Positions 54,424-63,568 of a stretch of 64,000 nt of DNA are shown in pieces. The DNA comes from Bacteroidota bacterium (GTDB lineage: Bacteria; Bacteroidota; Bacteroidia; UKL13-3). How positions within the stretch are numbered: the stretch's first letter is position 1; each line of letters begins with the position of its first letter. The notes below the pieces were generated by a model. It was not told the origin of the DNA and searched no databases. It worked only from the letters and a program-made list of their open reading frames with translations. Position numbers and translations under genes: made by a program. The stretch is taken from contig JAIYAT010000007.1 in assembly GCA_027488905.1 (NCBI GenBank), positions 329,476 through 393,475 on the forward strand, read 5' to 3'.

Positions 54424-55323
54424 TTAATTATTAAGGTTAAAGTGATGATAGGATTGCCCCGATTCGTCAAATAAATGCAAAATATAGTTTCCATTGTTTA
54501 ATAGGTTCAAACCTAAAACCTTTGAATTTTCTGTTCTTCCATTCATTACCAACTGACCCATAAGGTTATAAATACCATAGTTTTTGTCTTTATTTAATCC
54601 ACCAATATGAATGTATTCGCTTGCAGGATTTGGATAGATATTTAGTTTTTTAGTCGCTTCTTCAGCCAGTCCATCCGCATAAATCAACTGCAAATGATCT
54701 ACTAAAAACCAACTTCCTGCTATTGGGCTAAATCCGTTTTTACTCGAACTCACTATGAATGACATCGAATCGGGTAACTCATTATTTATAAAGTAAACGG
54801 TTGGCACAACTGCATAGGTGTATTTTTCTACAGCCGAATCTATCTCAAAACTAGCTATTCCAATGGTATCTCTCTTTCCATTTTTCCATTTACTTAACAT
54901 CATAAATATCACATTTGTATCTCCTAATTCTGGACCCGATTTATAATAAAAAGTAAACCCGGCAGGCAAATTTTGAAACGGTATCCTATTATTCTCTACG
55001 TTTGGCATACCGTTATCACCCAAAATGTTTTCTAGTGTTAACAATCCAGGTATGGTATTAAATGGTCCAATCATGGTCTCTAGCATTACCGCACTTTTGC
55101 CAATGCTAGCATCCAAACTCTCAAAGGTTGTTTCTTCGTAACCAAAAGCTTTTAAAGGATTTAACGTAAACCAACCTACAGGACTTCGATAATCGGTGCC
55201 GTTAAATGTTTTTTGCTCCCAATTCTCAAATCCAACGTTGGGTAACTGCTGAGATGCAACATGCGTTGAAAGCAAAATCCCAATTGCACTTAAGGACATT
55301 GCCAAAAATTGAATCGTTTTCAT
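54424..55323 (-). CDS. T9SS-sorted secreted protein
   Basis: 299 residues. Signal peptide (1-24, ending VASQQ), then PNVGFENWEQKTFNG and YRSPVGWFTLN, the opening found in PCMD-like carbohydrate-related secreted proteins. A T9SS type A domain closes it (IYPNPASEYIHIGG, then LNNGNYILHL). The ligand is unknown. The stop is only 4 bases from the start of the membrane-protein gene, so all three genes here may be one operon. Exact 10-mer at 54504-54513. Confidence 0.75.
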   Translation of the reverse strand: MKTIQFLAMSLSAIGILLSTHVASQQLPNVGFENWEQKTFNGTDYRSPVGWFTLNPLKAFGYEETTFESLDASIGKSAVMLETMIGPFNTIPGLLTLENILGDNGMPNVENNRIPFQNLPAGFTFYYKSGPELGDTNVIFMMLSKWKNGKRDTIGIASFEIDSAVEKYTYAVVPTVYFINNELPDSMSFIVSSSKNGFSPIAGSWFLVDHLQLIYADGLAEEATKKLNIYPNPASEYIHIGGLNKDKNYGIYNLMGQLVMNGRTENSKVLGLNLLNNGNYILHLFDESGQSYHHFNLNN

Positions 55324-55538
55324 TTGTTTAGAATTTATGTTGCAAACATATAGAGTAGTTTATAATATAAACTAGTTTTAAATTTTTTAATTGTTCAAAA
55401 AATTGATTTACAATGTTTTAAAAATTTACTTCAGTACTAGTATGACTATTTTCTTATGCCAATTAAAAGTTTTCCGCCTTTATTTGTGTATTAGTTAGGT
55501 TGAATTTTCGTTGGATAGAAATACCTTGCATCCATCAT

Positions 55539-58034
55539 ATGAATAAGTATTTCAAATATTTTTTAATTTCCCTATTAAGCATCTTGGGATTAATAGGATT
55601 AGCCTTTGTACTTATCTATCAGAACATTGAGACCTTACAAAAATATGCGCTGGACGAATTGAACAAAAACCTTAAATCTGCCCTAACCACAAAGGAAGTT
55701 TCAGTTTCTATATTCAGCACCTTTCCAATGGTAAGCCTTGAATTTAAGGAGGTAAATATAGCTGATCCATTAAGGAAAAACATCAGTTTGATTGAGGCTC
55801 AAAGACTTTACCTAGGTTTTAATATTGTTGATGTCCTTAATAAAAAATATAAAGTTCAACTCATCGAAATTGACAGCGGCAGCATAAATATGTACGTGAA
55901 CAAAAAGGGTCGCAAAAATTTTGATATTCTTAAATCTAAACCAGAACCTAAAGAAAAATTAAATACTTCTGAGGCATTTTCATTTCAGTTAAATAAGGTT
56001 GGTTTGAACCGAATTAGAATCAATTATGAAGACAAATCTGATTTAACTCATCTAGACGTTTTTGCCAAAGAAGCTGAAATACACGGTCAGTTTACTGAGA
56101 AAGAATTCGAAATGGAAGTCAAACTGAGTGGCCTTTGTCATCAAATGAAATTTGGAACTTTAGCCCTGTTTAAGCAAAAAGTATTAAACCTTAACCTAGC
56201 ATTTCAAGTCGATAATACAACAAATACCTATCTCATCAAAAAAGGAGAATTTGCAATTAATACACTCTTCTTGCAACTTACAGGCGATATAAAGCTTGAA
56301 CCCAAAATAGCAAATTATAACCTAGCCTTTTCAACAGAAAAAATAACTATTCAAGACCTTATTTCCATCATGCCTTTTGAAGTGCCTAGTCACATTAAAA
56401 CCTATGCCTCCCAAGGTAAAGTATATTTTAAAGGTAAATATGCTGGTACACAATCTAAACAAACAAATCCTCAGTTAATAGTCGATTTTGGAATTGAAGA
56501 GGGACAATTAATAGAACCCGAAACCGGAATTAAAATTGAGAATATTAATTTGAAAGGTAGTTACCAAGGAAACAATGATTTATCTAAATCAACACTTACA
56601 ATTCCCTCTTTAAATGCTCAATTTTCTGGCTCGCAAATCAGAGGAAACTTACAATTAACAAACCTCTTGAATCCTCTGTTGTTTGCGGAGTTAAATGGCA
56701 ATGCCGACCTAAACGCGCTTAATAGTTTTTTAAAGCTAGAAGACGTAAAGTCAATCAATGGAAGCCTAGAATTTTCTCTAACTGTAAAAGGAACTCAAAA
56801 GGATAGTGCTTGGATTTGGGATTCGAATTTTTCTCAAGGGATTTTTAAAATGGAAATTCCTGAGCTTACCCTTACCTATCTCAATAAGCCTTTTAATAAG
56901 GTTCAATTAGTTGCAGGACTTAGCGGTAGTAATTTATCAATAGACAAACTAACTTTTCAAATTGGCGAAAGTGATTTTGATTTAAATGGAAAGTTTCCAA
57001 CTTTCTTGTCTGCTTTTGGCGAACAAAAAGATTTATTTCAAGGTAATCTCAATCTCAAATGCAATCTTCTTAACTCAAATGATTTGCTGATTTACAATGC
57101 AAGTGATCCTAAAGAGAATGATGATGCTTCCTTCCAATATAAAATTGGGTTAAACCTTATAGCCAATAAATTTGTATATAATAATTTCACCGCTGCCAAC
57201 CTTAGTTGTAAAACTATTCTTGTACCCAATAAAACAGAAATTCCCTATTTTAGCTTGCAAACTTGCTCAGGTAGTTTTGCCGGAGAAGCCTCTTGGCAAA
57301 TGATTCCAGAGGGCTATGTGCTAAAAGCCAATCACCAAGCAACGCATATAGATTTAACTCAATTACTAGCGTCCTTGAATGATTTTGGTCAAACCGAAAT
57401 TACCTCAAAACACTTAAAAGGCTTGCTTTCGGCTCAAACCGATATGATTATTTACTTCGACCCCGAAATGAAGGTAGTGCATAAAAAGTTATTGTTGGTT
57501 TCAACCCTCAATATGAAACAAGGGGAATTAATTGACTATAAACCGCTTTTAGGTTTGTCTAGATTTGCTGATGTTTCAGAACTTAAACACCTTAAGTTTT
57601 CTGAACTGAATAACACATTAACAATTAAAAATAATGTCATTAGTATTCCAGAAATGGACATTAAAACCAATGCCATTAATTTAGGTCTTAGCGGTAAACA
57701 TGGCTTTGACAATGAAGTAAATTACAAGGTCAAATTGGCTTTATCGCAGTTGCTAAACAAAAAACGAAAAATTCAACCTAACGAATTTGGGGAGGAAGAT
57801 CCCGTTTCAAAAAACTGGATTATTTATGTTAATATAAATGGTCCTTTGTCTAACCTTAAGTATTCTTTCGACAAAAAAGGATCGACCGCACAGATAAAAG
57901 AAGAAGTAAAAAAAGAAAAAGAAAATATCAAAGAAATTCTAAAACAAGAATTTCAAATTAAGAAAGATACCAGTCTTAAAAAAGTTGAAACCAATAATAA
58001 TAACCCTGATGAACTTGAATTTGAAGAAGAGTAA
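55539..58034 (+). CDS. AsmA-family envelope protein
   Basis: 831 residues from the ATG at 55539 (MNKYFKYFLISLLSILGL), which opens the membrane helix; the 13-residue extension from 55500 needs a TTG. The body is a long repetitive beta structure (KSALTTKEVSVSIFSTFPMVSLEFKEV... then LNLAFQVDN) and resembles the protein at 30008-32725. Probable inner-membrane anchored, periplasm-spanning lipid-transfer or assembly factor. The next gene overlaps the end. Exact 10-mer at 56001-56010. Confidence 0.8.
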   Translation: MNKYFKYFLISLLSILGLIGLAFVLIYQNIETLQKYALDELNKNLKSALTTKEVSVSIFSTFPMVSLEFKEVNIADPLRKNISLIEAQRLYLGFNIVDVLNKKYKVQLIEIDSGSINMYVNKKGRKNFDILKSKPEPKEKLNTSEAFSFQLNKVGLNRIRINYEDKSDLTHLDVFAKEAEIHGQFTEKEFEMEVKLSGLCHQMKFGTLALFKQKVLNLNLAFQVDNTTNTYLIKKGEFAINTLFLQLTGDIKLEPKIANYNLAFSTEKITIQDLISIMPFEVPSHIKTYASQGKVYFKGKYAGTQSKQTNPQLIVDFGIEEGQLIEPETGIKIENINLKGSYQGNNDLSKSTLTIPSLNAQFSGSQIRGNLQLTNLLNPLLFAELNGNADLNALNSFLKLEDVKSINGSLEFSLTVKGTQKDSAWIWDSNFSQGIFKMEIPELTLTYLNKPFNKVQLVAGLSGSNLSIDKLTFQIGESDFDLNGKFPTFLSAFGEQKDLFQGNLNLKCNLLNSNDLLIYNASDPKENDDASFQYKIGLNLIANKFVYNNFTAANLSCKTILVPNKTEIPYFSLQTCSGSFAGEASWQMIPEGYVLKANHQATHIDLTQLLASLNDFGQTEITSKHLKGLLSAQTDMIIYFDPEMKVVHKKLLLVSTLNMKQGELIDYKPLLGLSRFADVSELKHLKFSELNNTLTIKNNVISIPEMDIKTNAINLGLSGKHGFDNEVNYKVKLALSQLLNKKRKIQPNEFGEEDPVSKNWIIYVNINGPLSNLKYSFDKKGSTAQIKEEVKKEKENIKEILKQEFQIKKDTSLKKVETNNNNPDELEFEEE

Positions 58035-58788
58035 ATTACTCTTAATGGCTGTATTTGCCCTATTTTGTATTAAAAATGCTAATGCCCAATCTAAATCCAA
58101 ATTTGGTTTTGTAGGGTCAGTCAATATTGGTTATGGGTCTGCTTTTATTTCTGATGAAAAATACCAACAATTCATGGATACCATGCAATCTAAAACCAAT
58201 AGCGTTTTAACTAAATCTGTAAACGGATGGTTCATGTATAGCTTCAGTAAAAAAGTAGACTTGCTTTTTGGAATTGGCTACCAAGAAGCTGCTTTTGGCA
58301 GAAGACAAAGTAATTTAAACTTTAAAAATTACACCTATCCTGGCATTGGAATTGGTAAAATTGAAGACCTCTCAAACCTAGAAAGAGGAATACAATATAC
58401 TTACCGCTTTAGCTACCTAAATTTACCTTTTCAAATGATGTTGAACACCGGACGATCCAGCGATTACAAATGGACTTTCAGCTTTGTACCTGGCGCAGCG
58501 CTTAATGTTTTGATGAACCATAAAATGATTGCCAATTTAGATGATGGATTTACAATTGACCTAAAAGATAAATTTACATTAGACTCAACAGGGTTTAAAG
58601 CAAGACCTATTGCCATTAATTTTAGTGCCGGATTTAGGTTCCAAAAAAAGGATGAAGATGGAAAGTCATATTTTTTACAACCAATGGCAATGATATACCC
58701 ACTTTCTGTAACAAGTGCAGATTTAAAAGCTGTGCCTTGGTCTATTTCTTTACAATTTGGCGCAATCTTTTCTTCCTCCAACAAATAA
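58009..58788 (+). CDS. small outer-membrane beta-barrel protein
   Basis: 259 residues. ATG 58009 (MNLNLKKSKLLLMAVFALF) gives a signal peptide with a basic start; it overlaps the AsmA gene by 26 bases. The mature part has barrel-like strands (KFGFVGSVNIGYGSAF, VDLLFGIGYQEAAFG, YRFSYLNLPFQMML, ending WSISLQFGAIFSSSNK). I infer an outer-membrane barrel of the PorT/OmpW-like size class. The role is unknown. The next gene's ATG is formed with the stop codon. Confidence 0.68.
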   Translation: MNLNLKKSKLLLMAVFALFCIKNANAQSKSKFGFVGSVNIGYGSAFISDEKYQQFMDTMQSKTNSVLTKSVNGWFMYSFSKKVDLLFGIGYQEAAFGRRQSNLNFKNYTYPGIGIGKIEDLSNLERGIQYTYRFSYLNLPFQMMLNTGRSSDYKWTFSFVPGAALNVLMNHKMIANLDDGFTIDLKDKFTLDSTGFKARPIAINFSAGFRFQKKDEDGKSYFLQPMAMIYPLSVTSADLKAVPWSISLQFGAIFSSSNK

Positions 58789-59243
58789 TGGAAATCAATA
58801 GATTTACCATTCGGGTTTATGGTTTGTTAATAAATGAACATAATCAAGTTTTATTGGTTCACGAGAAAATGCCCCATCTACATTTTACTAAGTTTCCAGG
58901 TGGTGGATTGGAATTTGGCGAAGGCACTCGAGATTGTTTGGTTAGAGAATTTATGGAAGAATCTGGCTTAGAAATTAATGTTAAAGACCATATCTATACA
59001 ACAGATTTCTTTCAACCCAGCGCCTTTAAACAAGGCGACCAGCTTATGGCTATTTACTACCAAGTTGAACTTTCCCATCCTGCACAAACTGTTTCGCTTG
59101 AAGAAATTACCTTAACCATTGGCGATAAAAATGAAACCCTAAGGTTTTTTTGGAAAAATTTAGACGAACTCGACCCAGAAAAAGATTTAAGCTTTCCAAT
59201 TGATAGAATTGTGGCACGAAAATTTCTCTCAGAAAAGTTTTAA
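58788..59243 (+). CDS. Nudix hydrolase
   Basis: 151 residues from the ATG at 58788, which overlaps the upstream TAA (TAATG); a longer frame from 58737 reads through the barrel gene and is not family-like. Nudix box: GGGLEFGEGTRDC then LVREFMEESGLE, fully intact. Cleaves nucleoside-diphosphate-linked compounds; the specific substrate is unclear. Cytoplasmic. Confidence 0.9.
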   Translation: MEINRFTIRVYGLLINEHNQVLLVHEKMPHLHFTKFPGGGLEFGEGTRDCLVREFMEESGLEINVKDHIYTTDFFQPSAFKQGDQLMAIYYQVELSHPAQTVSLEEITLTIGDKNETLRFFWKNLDELDPEKDLSFPIDRIVARKFLSEKF

Positions 59244-59252
59244 TTATTCAAC

Positions 59253-59807
59253 ATGAAACAGCTTAAAATATACTTTCCCTTATCTTTATTATTAATTCTA
59301 ATTGCTTGTGGATCATCTAAAAATGGTCTGAACCAAGTGAAGATTCCTTTTAAAGGCAATGCATATGAATCTAATCGCAGGTTTTTTAGAAGTGTTGCCA
59401 GTGGTGAAAGCATAAACTTAGAAACTGCGCGCAGTAAAGCATTACTTACCGCAAACCAACGCATCGCATCCTCGGTTCAAACCGAAATAAAAAATGTAAC
59501 CGAAAACTACTTAAATGAAAGAAAAGATGGTAACCAACTTGGGGATTATGGCGAACGATTTCAACAACTTACCCGAGAAGTGATGAGCACAAGCATTAAT
59601 GGTATGCGCACCTTTGATGAAAAAGTTTTTATGAAACCTGATAAATCTTATCAGGTTTGGGTAGCAGTAGAGGCCAGAAAAAAGGAGATTTATAAACGAA
59701 TGAAGCAAACCGCAAAAGAGAGAAGTACCTTAAGCGAAAAAGAAAAAATTGCCATTTCAGAAATGATTGATAAAGCCATTACAGAAACTGGTGATTTAGA
59801 TAACTAA
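59253..59807 (+). CDS. LPP20-like lipoprotein
   Basis: 184 residues. Lipobox LILIAC at about 14-19 marks Cys19 for lipidation. The body (RSVASGESINLETARSKALLTANQRIASSV, then AVEARKKEIYKRM) matches the LPP20 group of small helical envelope lipoproteins. It is 9 bases after the Nudix gene. Contains an exact 10-mer at 59474-59483. Confidence 0.78.
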   Translation: MKQLKIYFPLSLLLILIACGSSKNGLNQVKIPFKGNAYESNRRFFRSVASGESINLETARSKALLTANQRIASSVQTEIKNVTENYLNERKDGNQLGDYGERFQQLTREVMSTSINGMRTFDEKVFMKPDKSYQVWVAVEARKKEIYKRMKQTAKERSTLSEKEKIAISEMIDKAITETGDLDN

Positions 59808-59815
59808 ATACTTTT

Positions 59816-59847
59816 TTTGTATCCATAATTTCTTTCTGTTATATTTA
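59816..59847 (+). promoter_or_regulatory. candidate promoter of the acyltransferase gene
   Basis: TTTG at 59816-59819, 20-base spacer, TATATTTA at 59840-59847 (one base off TAnnTTTG). The ATG is 17 bases further. Confidence 0.35.
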
Positions 59848-59864
59848 CCATATTATCGTAAAAC

Positions 59865-61613
59865 ATGACCGAATTAATTAGCGAAGAAGATTTTGCCAAA
59901 GCCCTAAAACTAGAAAAAGTAAAGTTAAATCTATTGGCACCCGCCTTGATGCGACTACTTAAACTTGATGAGGTTAACGAAATATATTCACAAACTAGCA
60001 AATTAGAAGGGGCCGATTTTGCAGAGAAAATGCTAGAAAGAATGGGGGTTGAATATGAAATTAGTGAAGCAGATTTGGCCAATATCCCCAAAACAGAACC
60101 TTTTATTTTAATTGCAAATCACCCATATGGTGGCGTGGATGGAATGATTCTAATGGCTATTTTAGCAAAACTTCGCCCCGATATAAAGTTTCTCGCTAAT
60201 TTTCTATTGAACCAAATTGAACCACTCAAAAATTGGATTATACCAGTTAACCCTTTTGAAGATGTTGGTGACAAGGCAATGAACATTAAGGGTGTAAAAG
60301 AGATTTTAAACCACCTTAAAACCAGTCCAATTGCCCTTTTCCCTGCTGGCGAAGTTAGTGCCTTGAAATTAAACAACTTTAAAATCTCTGATAAAAAATG
60401 GGAACCTTCTGTTGGGAAAATTATTTCTAAAGCTGGCCTAAAAGTTATTCCTGTTTATTTTTCAGGCCATAACAGTTTAGCATTTAACCTGCTAGGCTTA
60501 GTTCACCCAGGTTTAAGGACAATAAAGCTTCCTTCCGAAATGTTTAACAAGTCAAAAAATAAAGTTAAACTAAGAATCGGAAAGCCAATTCCTTTCAAAG
60601 AACTTGCAGACTTGGATCAACCCAAACTCTTAGATTTTCTAAGAGCCAAAACCTATGCACTTGGCGCAACTGAAGAACAAAATACTAAATTTAAGTTAAA
60701 TCTTAAGAAACTTGCTAAACCTCATAAAATAGTTAATGCAGTACCAAGTCACTTGCTAGAAAAGGAAATTGAAGGAATCTCAAGTGATTGTAAATTATTT
60801 AACTATGACAATTTCGAAGTTTACATTTCCGATTATGATAAAATCCCTTTCCTCATTCATGAAATTGGTAGATTAAGGGAAATCACATTCAGAGAAGTTG
60901 GAGAAGGCACCAACCGCAGCATTGATTTAGACGAATTTGATAAGCACTACAAGCATTTATTTGTGTGGGACAAAGAAGCTAAAACAATTGCTGGTTCATA
61001 CAGAATAGGGGAGGGAGATGTGCTTTTTAGAAAATTTGGTATTCAGGGATTTTACTTGAACCAACTTTTTAGAATGAGCAAAGAAATGTATCCAATGGTT
61101 TACCAATCTATTGAATTAGGACGCTCATTTGTTGCTCCAGCCTACCAAAAAAAGCCTGCAAGCTTAATGTTGTTGTGGAAAGGAATAAATCTTTTCATAA
61201 AAAATCAACCCCATCGCTTTAAATACATGATTGGGCCAGTAAGCATTAGTAACAGTTTCTCAAATTTGTCTAAAGATTTGTTAGTTGCTTACATTAGACA
61301 CAACCATTGGGATAACAAGATTTCAAAATGGATTGAACCTAAAAAACGCTTTTCATATACCTCAAAAACGGAAGGTAAAAATCTTTTGTTTCAAGCACAT
61401 TCTGAAGATATTAAACGACTTGATAATTTTATTGGTGACATTGAAGGCAACCAAAAGCTAAAAATCCCAGTGCTGGTTAAAAAATACCTTAAGCTAAATG
61501 GTAAAATTGTCTCATTTAATGTTGATCCAAATTTTAATGATTCTTTAGATGGTTTCCTTATTGTGGATATTGAAGGAATACCAGATGACGCTTTTGAAAT
61601 GGTAAATAGATAA
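59865..61613 (+). CDS. bifunctional acyltransferase (OlsF-like, ornithine-lipid type)
   Basis: 582 residues in two parts. N-terminal (~65-270) is a lysophospholipid acyltransferase with NHPYGGVDGM (the HX4D box) and FPAGEVS. C-terminal (~300-560) is a GNAT/hemolysin-like N-acyltransferase (GRLREITFREVGEGTNRSID, then YRIGEGDVLF). This is the domain order of OlsF described in Serratia and Flavobacterium, which makes ornithine lipids by N- and then O-acylation. The amino acid used here is not shown by sequence. Ends at a strong terminator. Confidence 0.75.
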   Translation: MTELISEEDFAKALKLEKVKLNLLAPALMRLLKLDEVNEIYSQTSKLEGADFAEKMLERMGVEYEISEADLANIPKTEPFILIANHPYGGVDGMILMAILAKLRPDIKFLANFLLNQIEPLKNWIIPVNPFEDVGDKAMNIKGVKEILNHLKTSPIALFPAGEVSALKLNNFKISDKKWEPSVGKIISKAGLKVIPVYFSGHNSLAFNLLGLVHPGLRTIKLPSEMFNKSKNKVKLRIGKPIPFKELADLDQPKLLDFLRAKTYALGATEEQNTKFKLNLKKLAKPHKIVNAVPSHLLEKEIEGISSDCKLFNYDNFEVYISDYDKIPFLIHEIGRLREITFREVGEGTNRSIDLDEFDKHYKHLFVWDKEAKTIAGSYRIGEGDVLFRKFGIQGFYLNQLFRMSKEMYPMVYQSIELGRSFVAPAYQKKPASLMLLWKGINLFIKNQPHRFKYMIGPVSISNSFSNLSKDLLVAYIRHNHWDNKISKWIEPKKRFSYTSKTEGKNLLFQAHSEDIKRLDNFIGDIEGNQKLKIPVLVKKYLKLNGKIVSFNVDPNFNDSLDGFLIVDIEGIPDDAFEMVNR

Positions 61614-61614
61614 A

Positions 61615-61650
61615 AAAAGGGAAGGCTTAGTAATAAGCCTTCCCTTTTGG
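61615..61650. terminator. bidirectional intrinsic terminator
   Basis: 15-bp stem (aaaagggaaggctta, 61615-61629, with taagccttccctttt, 61634-61648), GTAA loop. Lies between convergent acyltransferase and paaN genes. Confidence 0.9.
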
Positions 61651-61654
61651 TTTC

Positions 61655-61664
61655 GGTTTGAACC
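61655..61664 (+). repeat. dispersed 10-mer, intergenic copy
   Basis: Context ttcGGTTTGAACCaaa. It lies between the paaN stop (61669, minus strand) and the terminator at 61615-61648, the same stop-motif-terminator order seen at the other intergenic copies. Confidence 0.85.
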
Positions 61665-61668
61665 AAAC

Positions 61669-63330
61669 TTACATATAACGATTACCTACCCAAACAAATC
61701 TTTTACTTACAAACTCACTGTTCGCAAAAGAAGCATTTCCCGCTGGGTTGCCACCACTCAAGTGAAAATCACTAAAAGCAGCATGACTGTTAATAAAGCC
61801 AGCCCCAGTAAAATTAAAACTTACTGGAACAAAAACACTGTTCATTGCCTCTGCTATTGCCAACTTAGTTTCTTCAGAAGTAGTATAAGCCCCGCATGTT
61901 AAAGCCCCTTTATCTGCTGCCAATGCCCTTGCTAATGAAATTGAATCTTCAACTGAATCGGTTTTAATTACAAATACAATTGGCCCAAAACATTCCTTAT
62001 TATAGATGTTTCCTTGCGACTTATCCAATTCGATAACCACAGGCGTTGCAATTCTTGCATCCTTAAACTCCTCATTTAAGATGGATTTACTTGGCAATAT
62101 TACTTTACCGCCTAAATTTATTGCTTCATTTACTCTATTATAGGTTATATCTGCTTGTATAGCTCCCAAAGTGCCTGGTCCAGCTTTTGGATTATCTACC
62201 AATCCAGTGATTGCGGCGCTAAGGCCAGCAACCACCTCATCAAATGAAACAGTTCCTTCTGATGTTTTTACACCGTCTTTACTAATAAAAATATTTTGCG
62301 GAGCAGTGCACATTTGCCCACTATATAAACTTGCACTAAAAGCAATGTTTCCTAAAACAGCCTTTAAATCATTAACAGAGTCTAGGATAATCGAATTTAC
62401 ACCAGCCTTTTCAGTAAAAGTAGTTTTTGGTAATTGTTCTATATAATTTCCAAATTCACTTCCCCCAGTAAAATCAACCATTTTTACTTCTTTATGTTCT
62501 GCCAACTTTTTAGTAATTGGAGCATTTTGAGTATCTGGAGCCAATTGAACCACAGCTTTACTAAATCCATTTGCCTCCAAAACCTTTTGCAATTCTTCAA
62601 CCACAATGGCAATAGCTAAGATTGCCTTAGGATGCGGCTTCACAATTGTAACATTCCCTGTAATTAAAGAGGCAAACAAACCAGGCACGGTATTCCAAAC
62701 TGGGAAGGTAGAACAACCAATTACTAATGAAATTCCCTTTGGAACAGCCTTCCAAGTTTTATTCATCTTTAAATCAAACTTGCCCAAGTTCTTTACCCAC
62801 TCTGCACTTTCAGGTATACTCTTCAATTCTTTGTATCCCATGGCAACTGCCTCTAAGGCCCTGTCATTGGCATGTGGACCGCTTGCCTGAAAACTCATCA
62901 TGTAAGCTTGCCCAGTAGTATGCATAGTTGCGTAGGCAATATCAAAGAACCTAGCCTTAACTTGATCTAAAGCCTCAATTAATAAACCTGCTCTGGTTTC
63001 AGGACTTGTATTTCCCCAAGCTTGTTGGGCAGTTTCAGCCTTTTCTATTAAGGTTTGTTCTGCAAAGAATGGATACCTAACGCCAATCCCCATTTGTAAG
63101 AAAGGAGAAATCTCTTCTCCAATAAATTCAGAAGAGCCGGTTTGATCCAAGCCTTCATAGTTATTATTCATGGTAGCACTAATCCAAGCCTTAGCTTTAG
63201 CATCCCCGTCTTCTGCATACGCCTTAGGACTTTCTGGATAAGGAGAATAATAAGCTCTTTTACTTAAAGCTTCAATGGCATCATTTAATAAAGATTGATG
63301 CTTTTCAAATAAATTCATTGCTGTATTCAT
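61669..63330 (-). CDS. paaN: phenylacetate-degradation aldehyde dehydrogenase-family protein PaaN
   Basis: 553 residues, aldehyde dehydrogenase superfamily: VIGCSTFPVWNTVPGLFASL as the nucleotide region, FTGGSEFGNYI, and YSGQMCTAPQNIF with the candidate catalytic Cys. Start and size match PaaN, a member linked to the ring-opening stage of aerobic phenylacetate catabolism (oxepin-CoA hydrolysis/oxidation). No other paa gene is in the window, so the pathway assignment depends on sequence alone; another aldehyde substrate is possible. Confidence 0.85.
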   Translation of the reverse strand: MNTAMNLFEKHQSLLNDAIEALSKRAYYSPYPESPKAYAEDGDAKAKAWISATMNNNYEGLDQTGSSEFIGEEISPFLQMGIGVRYPFFAEQTLIEKAETAQQAWGNTSPETRAGLLIEALDQVKARFFDIAYATMHTTGQAYMMSFQASGPHANDRALEAVAMGYKELKSIPESAEWVKNLGKFDLKMNKTWKAVPKGISLVIGCSTFPVWNTVPGLFASLITGNVTIVKPHPKAILAIAIVVEELQKVLEANGFSKAVVQLAPDTQNAPITKKLAEHKEVKMVDFTGGSEFGNYIEQLPKTTFTEKAGVNSIILDSVNDLKAVLGNIAFSASLYSGQMCTAPQNIFISKDGVKTSEGTVSFDEVVAGLSAAITGLVDNPKAGPGTLGAIQADITYNRVNEAINLGGKVILPSKSILNEEFKDARIATPVVIELDKSQGNIYNKECFGPIVFVIKTDSVEDSISLARALAADKGALTCGAYTTSEETKLAIAEAMNSVFVPVSFNFTGAGFINSHAAFSDFHLSGGNPAGNASFANSEFVSKRFVWVGNRYM

Positions 63331-63348
63331 GTTGTTTATTTAGCCTTG

Positions 63349-63379
63349 CGAAGATAGAACACTAACTTATAAATACAAT
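63349..63379 (-). promoter_or_regulatory. candidate paaN promoter
   Basis: On the minus strand ATTG (63376-63379), a 19-base spacer, then TATCTTCG (63349-63356), one base off TAnnTTTG. The paaN ATG is 18 bases downstream. Confidence 0.4.
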
Positions 63380-63568
63380 TTAGGTTTTTTCTTTCTCCTA
63401 CTCCAACTCTTTCTCTTTCTCTTTCTTCGGTTTGACCCAAGCACAATTTATAACTAATAAATAGGAACAAAGAAACTATCCAACCATCCAAAAGCCAACA
63501 GTCATTAAGTAAATATTAATTTTTAGTAACAGATACTAAGGGATTTAGTAGGGGGGTATGAAAATAGA
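63380..63568. other. gene-free spacer with pyrimidine tract
   Basis: Together with the promoter and leader entries below this fills the 670-base gap after paaN. It has a strong C/T-rich tract at about 63383-63428 (repeated ctttctc units), a near-match to the 10-mer at 63429-63438 (GGTTTGACCC), and no reading frame that looks coding. Confidence 0.6.

Larger units (their letters stand above)
6393..61664. repeat. family of 21 exact copies of GGTTTGAACC (either strand)
   Basis: Plus-strand copies start at 6393, 12541, 24952, 30950, 32770, 36112, 42486, 52639, 56001, 61655. Minus-strand copies (GGTTCAAACC on plus) start at 8435, 9111, 13160, 19390, 22761, 25389, 33188, 41197, 47872, 54504, 59474. 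Near-matches include 3016 (GGTTTGAGCC), 14795, 24092 (GGTTCGAACC), 44950, 57431, 59325 and 63429. Oriented as GGTTTGAACC, the base two after the motif is A in all 21, and C precedes it in 14. Counted by eye, so a few variants may be missed. Confidence 0.85.
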
